Below, one piece after another: positions 13,470 to 20,629 of a stretch of 21,912 nucleotides of DNA; positions within the stretch are counted from its first letter, which is position 1, and every line of letters starts with the position of its first letter. Both the position numbers and the translations under genes were made by a program. Origin of the DNA: DATMXT01 sp035560415 (lineage in GTDB: Bacteria > Bacillota > Clostridia > Oscillospirales > Feifaniaceae); assembly GCA_035560415.1 (NCBI GenBank), contig DATMZG010000031.1, positions 1 to 21,912 on the forward strand, in the 5' to 3' direction. The notes under the pieces were generated by a model that saw nothing but the letters and a program-made list of their open reading frames with translations, ran no database searches and had not been told where the DNA came from.

Positions 13470-14459
13470 ATGAGAATTCTTGCCATTGAATCCTCCTGTG
13501 ACGAGACGGCCGCCGCCGTCGTCGAGGACAGAGAAATCCGCTCCTCGGTCGTGCGCAGTCAGATTGAGACCCACCGGCTTTACGGAGGCGTCGTGCCCGA
13601 GATCGCCTCCCGCGCCCATGCCGAGTGCATTTCGGCCGTCGTAAAAGAGGCGCTGACTGCTGCGGATGCCCCGCTCTCATCCCTTGACGGCATCGCCGTC
13701 ACGGCCTGGCCGGGGCTCATCGGGGCGCTCTTGGTCGGCGTCGGCTTTGCGAAGGGGCTGGCGCTTGCGGCAGACCTGCCGCTCATCCCCGTCCACCATC
13801 TGCGGGGGCACATCGCGGCGGCCTATCTGGCCGATAAAACGCTCGAGCCGCCCTTTCTCGCCCTTGTCGTCTCGGGCGGCCACACCTCTCTCGTCTGGGT
13901 CGAGGACTACACGGTGTTTAAGACGGTCGGCCGCACGCGGGACGACGCCGCCGGCGAGTGCCTCGACAAGGTGGCCCGGGTGCTGGGAATGCCGTACCCC
14001 GGGGGTGCGGCCCTGTCGGCACTGGCCGAAGGCGGCGACCCCGCCGCCTTCCCTTTTCCCGACGCCGTCGTCAAGGACAGCCCCCTCGACTTCAGCTTTT
14101 CCGGCATCAAGACGGCGGCAGTGCAGTTTCTGCGCAGGACAACGGGGTATGACAGGGCCGACTTTGCCGCCTCGTTTTGCGGCGCGGTGGTCGGCGCACT
14201 GTCGAAACGGCTCGAAATTGCCGCCCGGCAGACGGGCGCCCAGCGCATTGTCCTTGCGGGCGGCGTCGCGGCCAACAGCTATCTCAGGGCGGCGGCCGCA
14301 AATGTGGCCGAGTCGGTGGGCGCAAAGCTCGTCTTGCCGCCCGTGGCGCTCTGCGGAGACAACGCCGCCATGATCGGGGCCCAAGGGCTCTATGAGCTTG
14401 CGGCGGGGAATACCGCGGGGTATGACCTCAACGCCGTGGCCACCCGCCCCATCGAATAG
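13470..14459 (+). CDS. tsaD: tRNA N6-adenosine threonylcarbamoyltransferase TsaD
   Basis: The 329-residue protein is a full-length TsaD. It starts MRILAIESSCDETAAAVV, followed by QIETHRLYGGVVPEIASRAH, the metal-binding HHLRGH, FLALVVSGGHTSLV, DDAAGECLDKVARVLGMPYPGG and the late VLAGGVAANSYLR and LCGDNAAMIGAQG. With TsaB, TsaE and TsaC it makes t6A at position 37 of ANN-decoding tRNAs. The frame is open to a TTG at 13452, but the family start is the ATG at 13470. The nearest ribosome site, GAGGT at 13454-13458, is rather far away, so coupling to cca is likely. Confidence 0.96.
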   Translation: MRILAIESSCDETAAAVVEDREIRSSVVRSQIETHRLYGGVVPEIASRAHAECISAVVKEALTAADAPLSSLDGIAVTAWPGLIGALLVGVGFAKGLALAADLPLIPVHHLRGHIAAAYLADKTLEPPFLALVVSGGHTSLVWVEDYTVFKTVGRTRDDAAGECLDKVARVLGMPYPGGAALSALAEGGDPAAFPFPDAVVKDSPLDFSFSGIKTAAVQFLRRTTGYDRADFAASFCGAVVGALSKRLEIAARQTGAQRIVLAGGVAANSYLRAAAANVAESVGAKLVLPPVALCGDNAAMIGAQGLYELAAGNTAGYDLNAVATRPIE

Positions 14460-14644
14460 CGGTTTTTTGTGCGAGTGCCGCAGATGCGGCGGCAGTTTTT
14501 GCGACAGGTCAAAATCGTGCACACCGGTGCCCCAAGAGTGGCAGCGCCGCCGGCTTTCGTCTTTGCGACGTCGGACGGTTTTTGTCTATGGCGACAGCCG
14601 CACGATGACAAAATTGGGGTCGCATATGGCATAATTTTCCCGCC

Positions 14645-14674
14645 TTTTCCACATTTTCCCACTACTTTTCCACA
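14645..14674 (+). promoter_or_regulatory. Pair of DnaA-box-like 9-mers
   Basis: TTTTCCACA occurs at 14645-14653 and 14666-14674, spaced 21 bp, about two helical turns. Each fits the relaxed DnaA-box pattern TTWTNCACA. A weaker related string (TTTTCCCAC) lies between them. Binding by DnaA is inference only. Confidence 0.35.
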
Positions 14675-14701
14675 TATGTTGCCAAAACAGCCACAGACAT
14701 C

Positions 14702-14856
14702 TGTCAATTTAGCTCACCGCACTGCGGAAAATTGACATCAGGACATGTCCTGCATGGGGGTTTTTTCATTTTCCGTCTTGCCGGCCGATTTTCCTGCAAT
14801 AACCGGCCTTTGATGGGGGAACTTTTGTCAAAAGCCGCGTCAAATGCGGCTTTTTT
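14702..14856 (+). ncRNA. Candidate structured RNA or leader ending at an orphan terminator
   Basis: Successive inverted repeats can be traced. TGTCAATTT (14702-14710) pairs with AAATTGACA (14729-14737) around an inner CCGC/GCGG stem. The perfect palindrome CAGGACATGTCCTG is at 14739-14752, and GCCGG (14780-14784) pairs with CCGGC (14803-14807). The terminator stem comes last. No clear promoter lies just upstream, so it might instead belong to the tsaD transcript's 3' region. No known RNA family is recognised. Confidence 0.3.
14830..14856 (+). terminator. Rho-independent terminator in the tsaD-rex intergenic region
   Basis: A 9-bp stem, AAAAGCCGC (14830-14838) with GCGGCTTTT (14846-14854), has a 7-nt loop and runs into T6. 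It is about 370 nt downstream of tsaD and 290 nt upstream of rex. Confidence 0.75.
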
Positions 14857-15055
14857 ATGTTCTCCTCCCGCCTGACGGAAGCGTTTTTTGGGGAGAATAT
14901 TTCCCGTTAAAAAAATTGGGCCGGTCTTTTTTAAGGATAAACTGTACTTGTGCGGCTTTTTGTCAGCTCTTCAAAACAGGCGCTTATTGACATGTATCGC
15001 TTTCCGCGGTTTTTTGACCGGACCGATTTTGTCATATTAATTTTTCCTTACCCCG

Positions 15056-15072
15056 TTGTGTGTGATTGACAA
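15056..15072. promoter_or_regulatory. Imperfect Rex-operator-like site overlapping the rex -35
   Basis: The 17 bases TTGTGTGTGATTGACAA have TTGT and ACAA ends as in Rex operators, although the inner bases match poorly and the length is one short of the usual 18. It overlaps the rex -35, so NAD(H)-responsive self-control is possible. Confidence 0.3.
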
Positions 15073-15094
15073 ATGAGTAACGAACGGCTAAAAT
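15066..15094 (+). promoter_or_regulatory. Promoter of rex
   Basis: TTGACA (15066-15071) and TAAAAT (15089-15094) are separated by 17 bp, with transcription expected near 15101 and a leader of about 46 nt. Confidence 0.8.
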
Positions 15095-15146
15095 GATTCC
15101 ATACATAGTTGCACCAAGTCGCAGACTGGCTTTGGAGGGTTAAACA

Positions 15147-15791
15147 GTGAAGTCACCGAAAGAGAAAGTGTCATTGGCGGTCATCAGACGGCTGCCCAAA
15201 TATTATCGCTATTTAAACGACCTGATCGGCGCGGGCGTCGCCAAAATTTCGTCCAAAGAACTCGGCGAGGCAATGGGCCTCACCGCCTCCCAAATCCGTC
15301 AGGACCTCAACTGCTTCGGCGGTTTCGGCCAGCAGGGATACGGCTATAACGTGATTTATCTGAGGGAGGAAATTGAGAAAATCATGGGCCTTGCAGGCAA
15401 CCTCGCCTGCATCATCATCGGCGCGGGACACCTCGGCGGCGCCCTTGCGAGCAGCAGAAACCTCACCGGCTGCGGATTTCGGTTTGTCGGCATTTTTGAC
15501 AACAGCGCGGCGGTGGTCGGCACGGCGGTGGGCGGCATGATTGTGCGGCACACCGACGAGCTCGCCGAGTTTTGCGCAAAAGAGAAACCGCAGATGGCCA
15601 TCATCGCCGTACCGCCCAGCGCCGCCTCAAAGCTTGTGCTGAAGCTGGCGGACCTCGGGGTCAAAGGATTTTGGAATTTTTCAGGCCACATCGAGGGCGC
15701 GCCCTCCTCGGTCATCATTGAACACATGCACGTCGAGGACGCCATGATGACCCTCAGCTACCGCATGAAAGAGAACCGTGAAGACGAATAA
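15147..15791 (+). CDS. rex: Redox-sensing transcriptional repressor Rex
   Basis: The 214-residue Rex has an N-terminal winged helix (VIRRLPKYYRYLNDLIGAGVAKISSKELGEAMGLTASQIRQDLNCFGGFGQQGYGYNV, residues about 8-70). A Rossmann domain with the NAD(H) loop IIIGAGHLGGALA (about 90-102) follows. The C-terminal swapped helix region (MHVEDAMMTLSYRMKE) completes the dimer. Rex represses fermentation and reductive genes when NADH is low and releases DNA when NADH binds. The start is GTG at 15147 with GGAGGG at 15134-15139. It overlaps the following glycosylase gene by 14 nt. Confidence 0.96.
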   Translation: MKSPKEKVSLAVIRRLPKYYRYLNDLIGAGVAKISSKELGEAMGLTASQIRQDLNCFGGFGQQGYGYNVIYLREEIEKIMGLAGNLACIIIGAGHLGGALASSRNLTGCGFRFVGIFDNSAAVVGTAVGGMIVRHTDELAEFCAKEKPQMAIIAVPPSAASKLVLKLADLGVKGFWNFSGHIEGAPSSVIIEHMHVEDAMMTLSYRMKENREDE

Positions 15792-16614
15792 ATATACAGT
15801 TCAGCTCGCCCCGTTCAACCTGTGGCAGGTGCTGCTGTCGGGACAGTGTTTCCGCTCTGCGCCCGACGGGGAGGGGGCGCTGATTTGCGCCGGCGGCCAC
15901 CGCGGGCGCTTTTCATGCGCGCCGGACGGACTTGTCTGCGAAGTTGAGAGCTTCGAAGCGCTCGAAACTTTTTGGCTCCCCTATTTCGACGCCGGCCGCG
16001 ACTATATGGCAGCCCGGTCATATCTCTCGCAGACGGACCCTGTCATGGAGGCGGCGACCCGGGCCGGCTCCGGGCTTCGGGTGCTGCGCCAGCCGCTTTT
16101 TGAGACCGTTCTCACCTTCATCATCTCGCAGCGCAGCAACATCCCCCGCATCAAACGGGTGGTGGCCGAGCTCTGTGGGCGCTACGGGCAGGACATGGGC
16201 GGGTGGCACGCCTTCCCGACGCCGGAGCGGCTGGCCTGCGTGCCGGCGGACGAGCTGGCCTGTCTTCGGGCCGGGTACCGCACGCCCTACATTGCGGCGG
16301 CTGCCCGCTTCGCAGCCGAGGGCGGACTTGAGGGCATCGGCTCCCTCCCCTACGCCGAGGCCAAAGCCCGGCTGCTCGGCATGCCCGGAATCGGCGAGAA
16401 AGTGGCCTGCTGCATTTTGCTCTTCGCCGGCGGTTACATGGAGGCCTTTCCGGTCGACGTCTGGATTGGGCGGGCAATCGACGAGCTCTACGGCGGATGC
16501 CTTGACCCCTGCACCTTCGCCCCCTACGCGGGGCTGGCGCAGCAGTACCTGTTCTACCACATCCGGCAGTTGAACGGGGCCCCCGGGCCCGAAGAGTATC
16601 TGCGAAAACTATAA
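15778..16614 (+). CDS. ogg: OGG1-type 8-oxoguanine DNA glycosylase/AP lyase
   Basis: The 278-residue protein is an HhH-GPD glycosylase of the OGG1 type. An N-terminal domain (FNLWQVLLSGQCFRS, as in OGG1 TLxSGQxFRW) is followed by FIISQRSNIPRIKR. Then comes the helix-hairpin-helix LLGMPGIGEKVACCILLF with the catalytic lysine Lys208, and PVDVWIGRA with Asp227. It should remove 8-oxoguanine and nick the strand; a DNA-3-methyladenine glycosylase-like range cannot be excluded. The start is GTG inside the end of rex, so translation is coupled to rex. This ties an oxidative-lesion repair enzyme to a redox regulator. A terminator follows. Confidence 0.9.
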   Translation: MKTNKYTVQLAPFNLWQVLLSGQCFRSAPDGEGALICAGGHRGRFSCAPDGLVCEVESFEALETFWLPYFDAGRDYMAARSYLSQTDPVMEAATRAGSGLRVLRQPLFETVLTFIISQRSNIPRIKRVVAELCGRYGQDMGGWHAFPTPERLACVPADELACLRAGYRTPYIAAAARFAAEGGLEGIGSLPYAEAKARLLGMPGIGEKVACCILLFAGGYMEAFPVDVWIGRAIDELYGGCLDPCTFAPYAGLAQQYLFYHIRQLNGAPGPEEYLRKL

Positions 16615-16650
16615 AAGCCAAACGGAAAATTCCGTTTGGCTTTTCTTTTT
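16613..16650. terminator. Terminator between convergent glycosylase and asparaginase genes
   Basis: A perfect 14-bp stem (16613-16626 with 16631-16644, loop AAAT) overlaps the glycosylase stop codon's last bases and is followed by CTTTTTTT. T residues also follow on the other strand, so it could act in both directions. Confidence 0.88.
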
Positions 16651-16724
16651 TTGGCGTCAGTGCAGGCTTTTGGCGTCAGTGTAGACTTTTGGCGTCAGTG
16701 CAGGCTTTTGGCATCAGTGCAGGC
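16649..16724. repeat. Four tandem 19-bp repeats
   Basis: The unit TTTTGGCGTCAGTGCAGGC occurs head to tail at 16649-16667, 16668-16686, 16687-16705 and 16706-16724. Copies 1 and 3 are identical, copy 2 has two changes (GTGTAGAC) and copy 4 has one (GGCATC). A degenerate fifth copy (about 16732-16752) covers the end of the asparaginase gene. There are no spacers, so it is not a CRISPR. Confidence 0.92.
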
Positions 16725-16740
16725 AAACGTCTTTTAGGCC

Positions 16741-17712
16741 TCAGTACCGGGCAAACATCTCCCGTAGCCGGTCGGGGCTTGAGGTGACCGTCAGCCCGAG
16801 CTGCAACAGGATACGGGCTTTCTGGGGCGGCAAATCGTCTGCCAGCAGCACATGGGGGTACTTGTCGTAGAAATCGTCGTGCATGCTTGGGCCGTTTGCC
16901 ACACGGGAGGCCCGCACCACCGGCATCGTGAGTGCCGCCACTTTGTCGTTCCAGGGCTCGCTGTAGCAGCCGGAGCCCATGCCGGCAATGACAATTCCCG
17001 CGTGGCGACTCGCCGCCCAGTCGATTATGTCGGGGTCGGCGTCCTGATGGGCGTACAGGATGGCGACGGCGGGCAGCTCCGTGACCTTGTCGACGTCGAA
17101 CTCGCTGCGGGTCGTGTGGGCCCGCTCACTGCGGTGGTAAAACCGCGGAACCCCCTCCAGCATGTAGCCGAGCGCCCCGGCGTCCCGCCCGCCGAAAGCA
17201 CAGGCCGACCGGGTCGAAATCTTGTGGATGTCCCGCGCCCCGTAAATGCCGCCGTCAAAAATAATTAACACCCCTCGGCCGGCACAGGCCGGATTTGAGG
17301 CCGCCGCGACCGCTTCGTATAAATTGACAGGCCCGTCGGCCGACAGGGCAGTTGCGGGGCGAATGGCGCCGGTCAGAACGACGGGTTTGTCGGTCTTGAC
17401 CGTCAGGTTGAGGAAATAGGCCGTCTCAGTCATGGTGTTGGTGCCGTGGGTGATGACAAAGCCGGCCACCGACGAGTCCCCTGCCTGCGCGTTTATTTCC
17501 CGCGCAAGGCGCAGCAGGTGGCTGCCGGTGATGTCGTCCGAGCTGACGTTGCAGACCTGAATTCTCGCAAGCTCGGCCAGCCGTTCGATTCCGGGCACTC
17601 CGGCAAGGAGCTCTCCCACGCTCAGTTCGCCGGCCGAATAGTTGGTGGCCGCCCCCGCGGCGCCGGTCCCGGCAATGGTTCCGCCGGTCGCCAGAATGAT
17701 CACTTTTTTCAT
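16741..17712 (-). CDS. ansA: L-asparaginase
   Basis: The 323-residue enzyme hydrolyses asparagine to aspartate and ammonia. The nucleophile Thr12 lies in ILATGGTIAG. Tyr25, the Ser58 region (VSSDDITG), the second signature THGTNTMTETAYFL and Lys164 (ARDIHK) follow the numbering of Escherichia coli AnsB closely. The normal Asp of HGTDT is Asn92 here. SADGPVNLY and MGSGCYSEPW are also family-like. No signal peptide is seen from the chosen ATG, so it is cytosolic. The frame stays open 46 codons further upstream, but that part is not family-like. The ribosome site (GGGGA) is weak. The gene symbol is only by analogy. Confidence 0.92.
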   Translation of the reverse strand: MKKVIILATGGTIAGTGAAGAATNYSAGELSVGELLAGVPGIERLAELARIQVCNVSSDDITGSHLLRLAREINAQAGDSSVAGFVITHGTNTMTETAYFLNLTVKTDKPVVLTGAIRPATALSADGPVNLYEAVAAASNPACAGRGVLIIFDGGIYGARDIHKISTRSACAFGGRDAGALGYMLEGVPRFYHRSERAHTTRSEFDVDKVTELPAVAILYAHQDADPDIIDWAASRHAGIVIAGMGSGCYSEPWNDKVAALTMPVVRASRVANGPSMHDDFYDKYPHVLLADDLPPQKARILLQLGLTVTSSPDRLREMFARY

Positions 17713-18226
17713 GCCGCACGTCCCCACATTAAGAAATATTAATGAACCATAGACATAATTCGATTTAAAACGCCATTGATTTATATTGCAATTTGCCAAT
17801 AACGCATTTGATTTTAAGCAAAAATTCATGCCGCACACCATTTGGCGCACGGTAGAAAAGGCGAATAAAGCAAATCAGTTAAAAAGTTGCAAGCAAAAAA
17901 CGCATTGAGAAGACGTCTGAGAGCCTCGAGAGGGCGCCGTAAATCAATTTTAACCCCGTTGGGCGACTAAGGTGTATCCGAACCGCAAAAACGCCTTAAA
18001 AGAGCTTCTGGAGCGTCGTCGACTTAAAATGCCCCGCCCGAAAGCCCTTGAAAAGGAACGCGGAAGTGGAATCCATGCCGTAAATGCCCCTGAGAGCCGC
18101 GAAAAGCCTGTTTTGGCGCTTATAGTGGTCCGCGGAACAAAGGGGGCATGTTAAGAAATCTAAATGCCTGTGGCGGGTTTTGAGGCGCCTGACGAGCGCC
18201 CGCCGCCCAAAGAGGCGTTTTTGCGC
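17713..18226. other. Intergenic region between ftsK and asparaginase
   Basis: No gene is supported in these 514 bases. About 17713-17900 is AT-rich and probably holds the asparaginase promoter, although I could not fix one. TTCATGCCGCAC occurs at both 17709-17720 and 17826-17837. The part nearer ftsK is purine-rich on the rightward strand. GAGCGC (about 18193-18198) can pair with GCGCTC (18221-18226) at the end of ftsK, but there is no T run. A 60-codon frame at 17972-18154 lacks a ribosome site. Confidence 0.5.
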
Positions 18227-20608
18227 TCAGGAGCCGCTTTTGCGCATGACCATCTCCTGCCACTCGCTGCGGGAGATGAGGGCCTGGCGCGGCTTGCTGC
18301 CGTCGGGCGGGCCGACGATACCGCGGTCCTGCATCTCGTCGACGAGGCGGGCGGCTCTGGCGTAACCGAGCTTCAGGCGGCGCTGGAGCATGGAGGCAGA
18401 GACGTTGCCGGCCTCTACCGCAATTTCGACAGCCGGCATGAACATCTCGTCCTCGGCTTCGTCGGCCGAGTCCGCGGCGCCCTTCTTGCCCTTTTCGTTT
18501 TTCTGGCTCTCCTCTTCTATTTTGGTCATGACCTCGCTGTCGTATCCTTCGGGGTGCCCTTGGGATTTAATGGCGGCGACGATTGTTTCGACTTCTTTAT
18601 CCGTGACAAGGCACCCCTGCAGCCGTAAGGGCTTTGGCGCACCGACCGGATAGTACAGCATGTCGCCGCGGCCGATCAGCTTGTCGGCGCCCGAGGTGTC
18701 GAGAATGGTGCGGGAGTCGATTTGCGAGGAGACGGCGAAAGCGATTCGGGTGGGGATGTTGGCCTTGATGGTGCCGGTGATGACGTTGACGGTCGGCCGC
18801 TGGGTGGCGATGACCAGGTGCATGCCGGCGGCGCGGGCCATCTGGGCCAGGCGCATGATGGAGTCCTCCACTTCACCGGGGGCCACCATCATGAGGTCGG
18901 CCAGCTCGTCGATGATGATGAGAATGCGGGGCAGCGGCGTCACCTCTTCGTCGCCGGGGACCAGCAAATTATAGCCGGTGATGTCCTTGACGCCCTTCTC
19001 GGCGAACATGCTGTAGCGCTTCATCATTTCGCCGACGGCCCAGGAGAGGGCGCCGGCCGCCTTGCGAGGTTCGGTGACGACCGGGATGAGCAGGTGCGGA
19101 ATGCCGTTGTAGCCGCCGAGCTCCACGACTTTGGGGTCGACCATGATGAGGCGCAGCTCAGCCGGCGAGGAGCGGTAGAGCAGCGAGATGATGAGCGAAT
19201 TGATGCAGACCGACTTTCCGCTGCCGGTGGCGCCGGCAATCAGTACATGCGGCATGCCCGAGATGTCGGCCACGACCGGAGCCCCGGCAATGTCCTTGCC
19301 CAGGGCGAAAGTGAGGGGGCTTTTGGCCTTGCGGAAGGCGGCCGACTCCAGAACCGAGCGCAGATAGACGGTCGAGTTGTTTTTGTTGGGCACTTCAATG
19401 CCGATGGCGGCCTTGCCGGGAATGGGGGCCTCAATGCGCACTCCGAGGGCGGCAAGCGACAGCGCAAGGTCGTCCGACAGGTTTGTGATGCGGCTGATTT
19501 TGACACCGGCGGCCGGCGCCACCTCGTAGCGGGTGACGGTCGGCCCCCGGGAGGCGCCGAGCAAAGTGGCCTCAACGCCGAAAGAGCGCAGCGTCTCAAT
19601 GATTTTAGTCGAATTGGCCCGCACTTCGGCCTCGGTGACGGCCGAATGGGTCACGCCGGGGTCGGGGGCCAGCAGCGTGAGCGGGGGAATCCGGTAGACC
19701 GGCGGCAGGTCAGTCTTGGAGATGGCGGCCTGCACCTTCGCGGTCTCGTGGGCGAGCTCCCCGGGGGCGAGCTCAATTTTCTCTGGCTCGGCGATGGGCG
19801 CTCCCTGTGCCGTGTGCGCAGGCTCGAGCTCGGCGTGAATGCCGGTAAAAGTCGGGGCCTCGGGCAGCTGCGGGGTGGCGGGTGCCGCGGGCTCCCGCAC
19901 CTCCCCGTCAATGGGGATATCCACGCTGCCCCGGTGGGGCGGGATGGGCAAAGGTACGGGAGAGGGCTTTGGCGTCGGAGCCGGGGCCGCCTCGGGTTTT
20001 TGCTGTTTAGGCTGCCGCTCGGGGAAGAGGGCGCGCAGCAGTTTCTCGACGGTCAGGTTGGAGAGCGCCACAAGACAGAGCAGCGCGCAGGCCGCGTAAA
20101 TGACGACGACGCCGACCGTCTGCACGAGCGGCAGCAGCCAGCCGGTCAGAAGTCCGCCCACGACTCCGCCCGAGACCAGCTCGGAGTACCCCTGGACATA
20201 GAGGGCTGAAATCCCCTCCGCTTCTGGCGCAAAAAGTGCGAGAAAACCGGACAGCACGACGATGAACAGGATGGCAGCCGTCTTGCGGACGGCATAGGAC
20301 TTGTCCCGCTTGCCGAAGGCGTTGATAAAACCGGCGTAGAGCAAAGCCGCGGGAAACAGCACGCCCGGCGCGCCGAAAATACCGGTGATGCCCCTTCGGG
20401 CCAGCTCGCCCAAGGGGCCGATGTACGACTTGTCGAACAGGCCGCCCACAATCGCAATCAGGAGCAAAATGCCCAGCGCAATTTGAAAAATGGCAGTCGA
20501 TGCCCTGGAGAACTCCGCCTTGCGGCGGTTCTCCTCCCGCGTGCGGGCCGCCTTCTGGCGGCTCTCGCTCTTTGCGGACGTCCCCGACTTGGTTGATTTT
20601 GTGGCCAT
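18227..20608 (-). CDS. ftsK: DNA translocase FtsK/SpoIIIE
   Basis: The 793-residue protein pumps chromosomal DNA through the division septum. A basic N-terminal tail is followed by about four membrane spans (roughly 38-58, 82-99, 110-128 and 145-183) and a proline-rich linker (about 198-300). Then come the alpha/beta motor with Walker A GATGSGKS (459-466) and Walker B ILIIIDELADLM (about 563-574), plus ATQRPTVNVITGTIKANIPTRIAF. The C-terminal gamma winged helix (SASMLQRRLKLGYARAARLVDEMQDRGIVGP) reads polar DNA sequences. The start ATG has GGGAGGG just upstream. It sits 21 nt after uppP, so the two probably form an operon. Whether it serves division or sporulation cannot be told. Confidence 0.97.
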   Translation of the reverse strand: MATKSTKSGTSAKSESRQKAARTREENRRKAEFSRASTAIFQIALGILLLIAIVGGLFDKSYIGPLGELARRGITGIFGAPGVLFPAALLYAGFINAFGKRDKSYAVRKTAAILFIVVLSGFLALFAPEAEGISALYVQGYSELVSGGVVGGLLTGWLLPLVQTVGVVVIYAACALLCLVALSNLTVEKLLRALFPERQPKQQKPEAAPAPTPKPSPVPLPIPPHRGSVDIPIDGEVREPAAPATPQLPEAPTFTGIHAELEPAHTAQGAPIAEPEKIELAPGELAHETAKVQAAISKTDLPPVYRIPPLTLLAPDPGVTHSAVTEAEVRANSTKIIETLRSFGVEATLLGASRGPTVTRYEVAPAAGVKISRITNLSDDLALSLAALGVRIEAPIPGKAAIGIEVPNKNNSTVYLRSVLESAAFRKAKSPLTFALGKDIAGAPVVADISGMPHVLIAGATGSGKSVCINSLIISLLYRSSPAELRLIMVDPKVVELGGYNGIPHLLIPVVTEPRKAAGALSWAVGEMMKRYSMFAEKGVKDITGYNLLVPGDEEVTPLPRILIIIDELADLMMVAPGEVEDSIMRLAQMARAAGMHLVIATQRPTVNVITGTIKANIPTRIAFAVSSQIDSRTILDTSGADKLIGRGDMLYYPVGAPKPLRLQGCLVTDKEVETIVAAIKSQGHPEGYDSEVMTKIEEESQKNEKGKKGAADSADEAEDEMFMPAVEIAVEAGNVSASMLQRRLKLGYARAARLVDEMQDRGIVGPPDGSKPRQALISRSEWQEMVMRKSGS

Positions 20609-20629
20609 GAGCCCTCCCTTTTGACCGAG

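Larger units (their letters stand above)
14460..15146. other. Long structured intergenic region between tsaD and rex
   Basis: No convincing gene is seen in this 687-base stretch. It holds a weak hairpin followed by T5 just after tsaD (GCCGC-AGAT-GCGGC then GGCAGTTTTT, about 14477-14500), two TTTTCCACA 9-mers, and a series of hairpins from 14702. It also holds an orphan terminator at 14830-14856, T-rich sequence, and the rex promoter at 15066-15094. An open frame at 14469-14735 has no good ribosome site and low-complexity content. The region is noticeably T-rich on the rightward strand. Confidence 0.6.

Noticed and set aside
14469..14735. 88-codon open frame after tsaD
   Set aside because: No Shine-Dalgarno, composition unlike neighbours, and it crosses hairpins and DnaA-like sites; better seen as non-coding.
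14739..14752. Palindrome CAGGACATGTCCTG as a LexA box
   Set aside because: It does not fit the Gram-positive pattern GAAC-N4-GTTC, and no SOS gene is adjacent.
14732..14760. TTGACA at 14732-14737 as a promoter for a small RNA
   Set aside because: The position for a -10 element, 16-18 bp downstream, is a run of G residues, so no promoter is supported.
16649..16724. Tandem repeat as a CRISPR array
   Set aside because: Copies of 19 bp are directly adjacent with no spacers, and no cas gene is present in the window.
17713..17850. N-terminal extension of the asparaginase as a secretion signal
   Set aside because: The upstream in-frame residues lack the basic start, hydrophobic core and cleavage site of a signal peptide, and the family start MKKVIILATGGTIAG is clear.
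17972..18154. 60-codon open frame between asparaginase and ftsK
   Set aside because: GTG start without a ribosome site, Lys/Arg-rich product without family features, in purine-rich non-coding DNA.
18722..20209. Long rightward open frame of 495 codons opposite ftsK
   Set aside because: It lies wholly antisense to an unmistakable ftsK, and its product is Gly/Arg/Asp-rich with no domain, as expected of a GC-rich antisense shadow.
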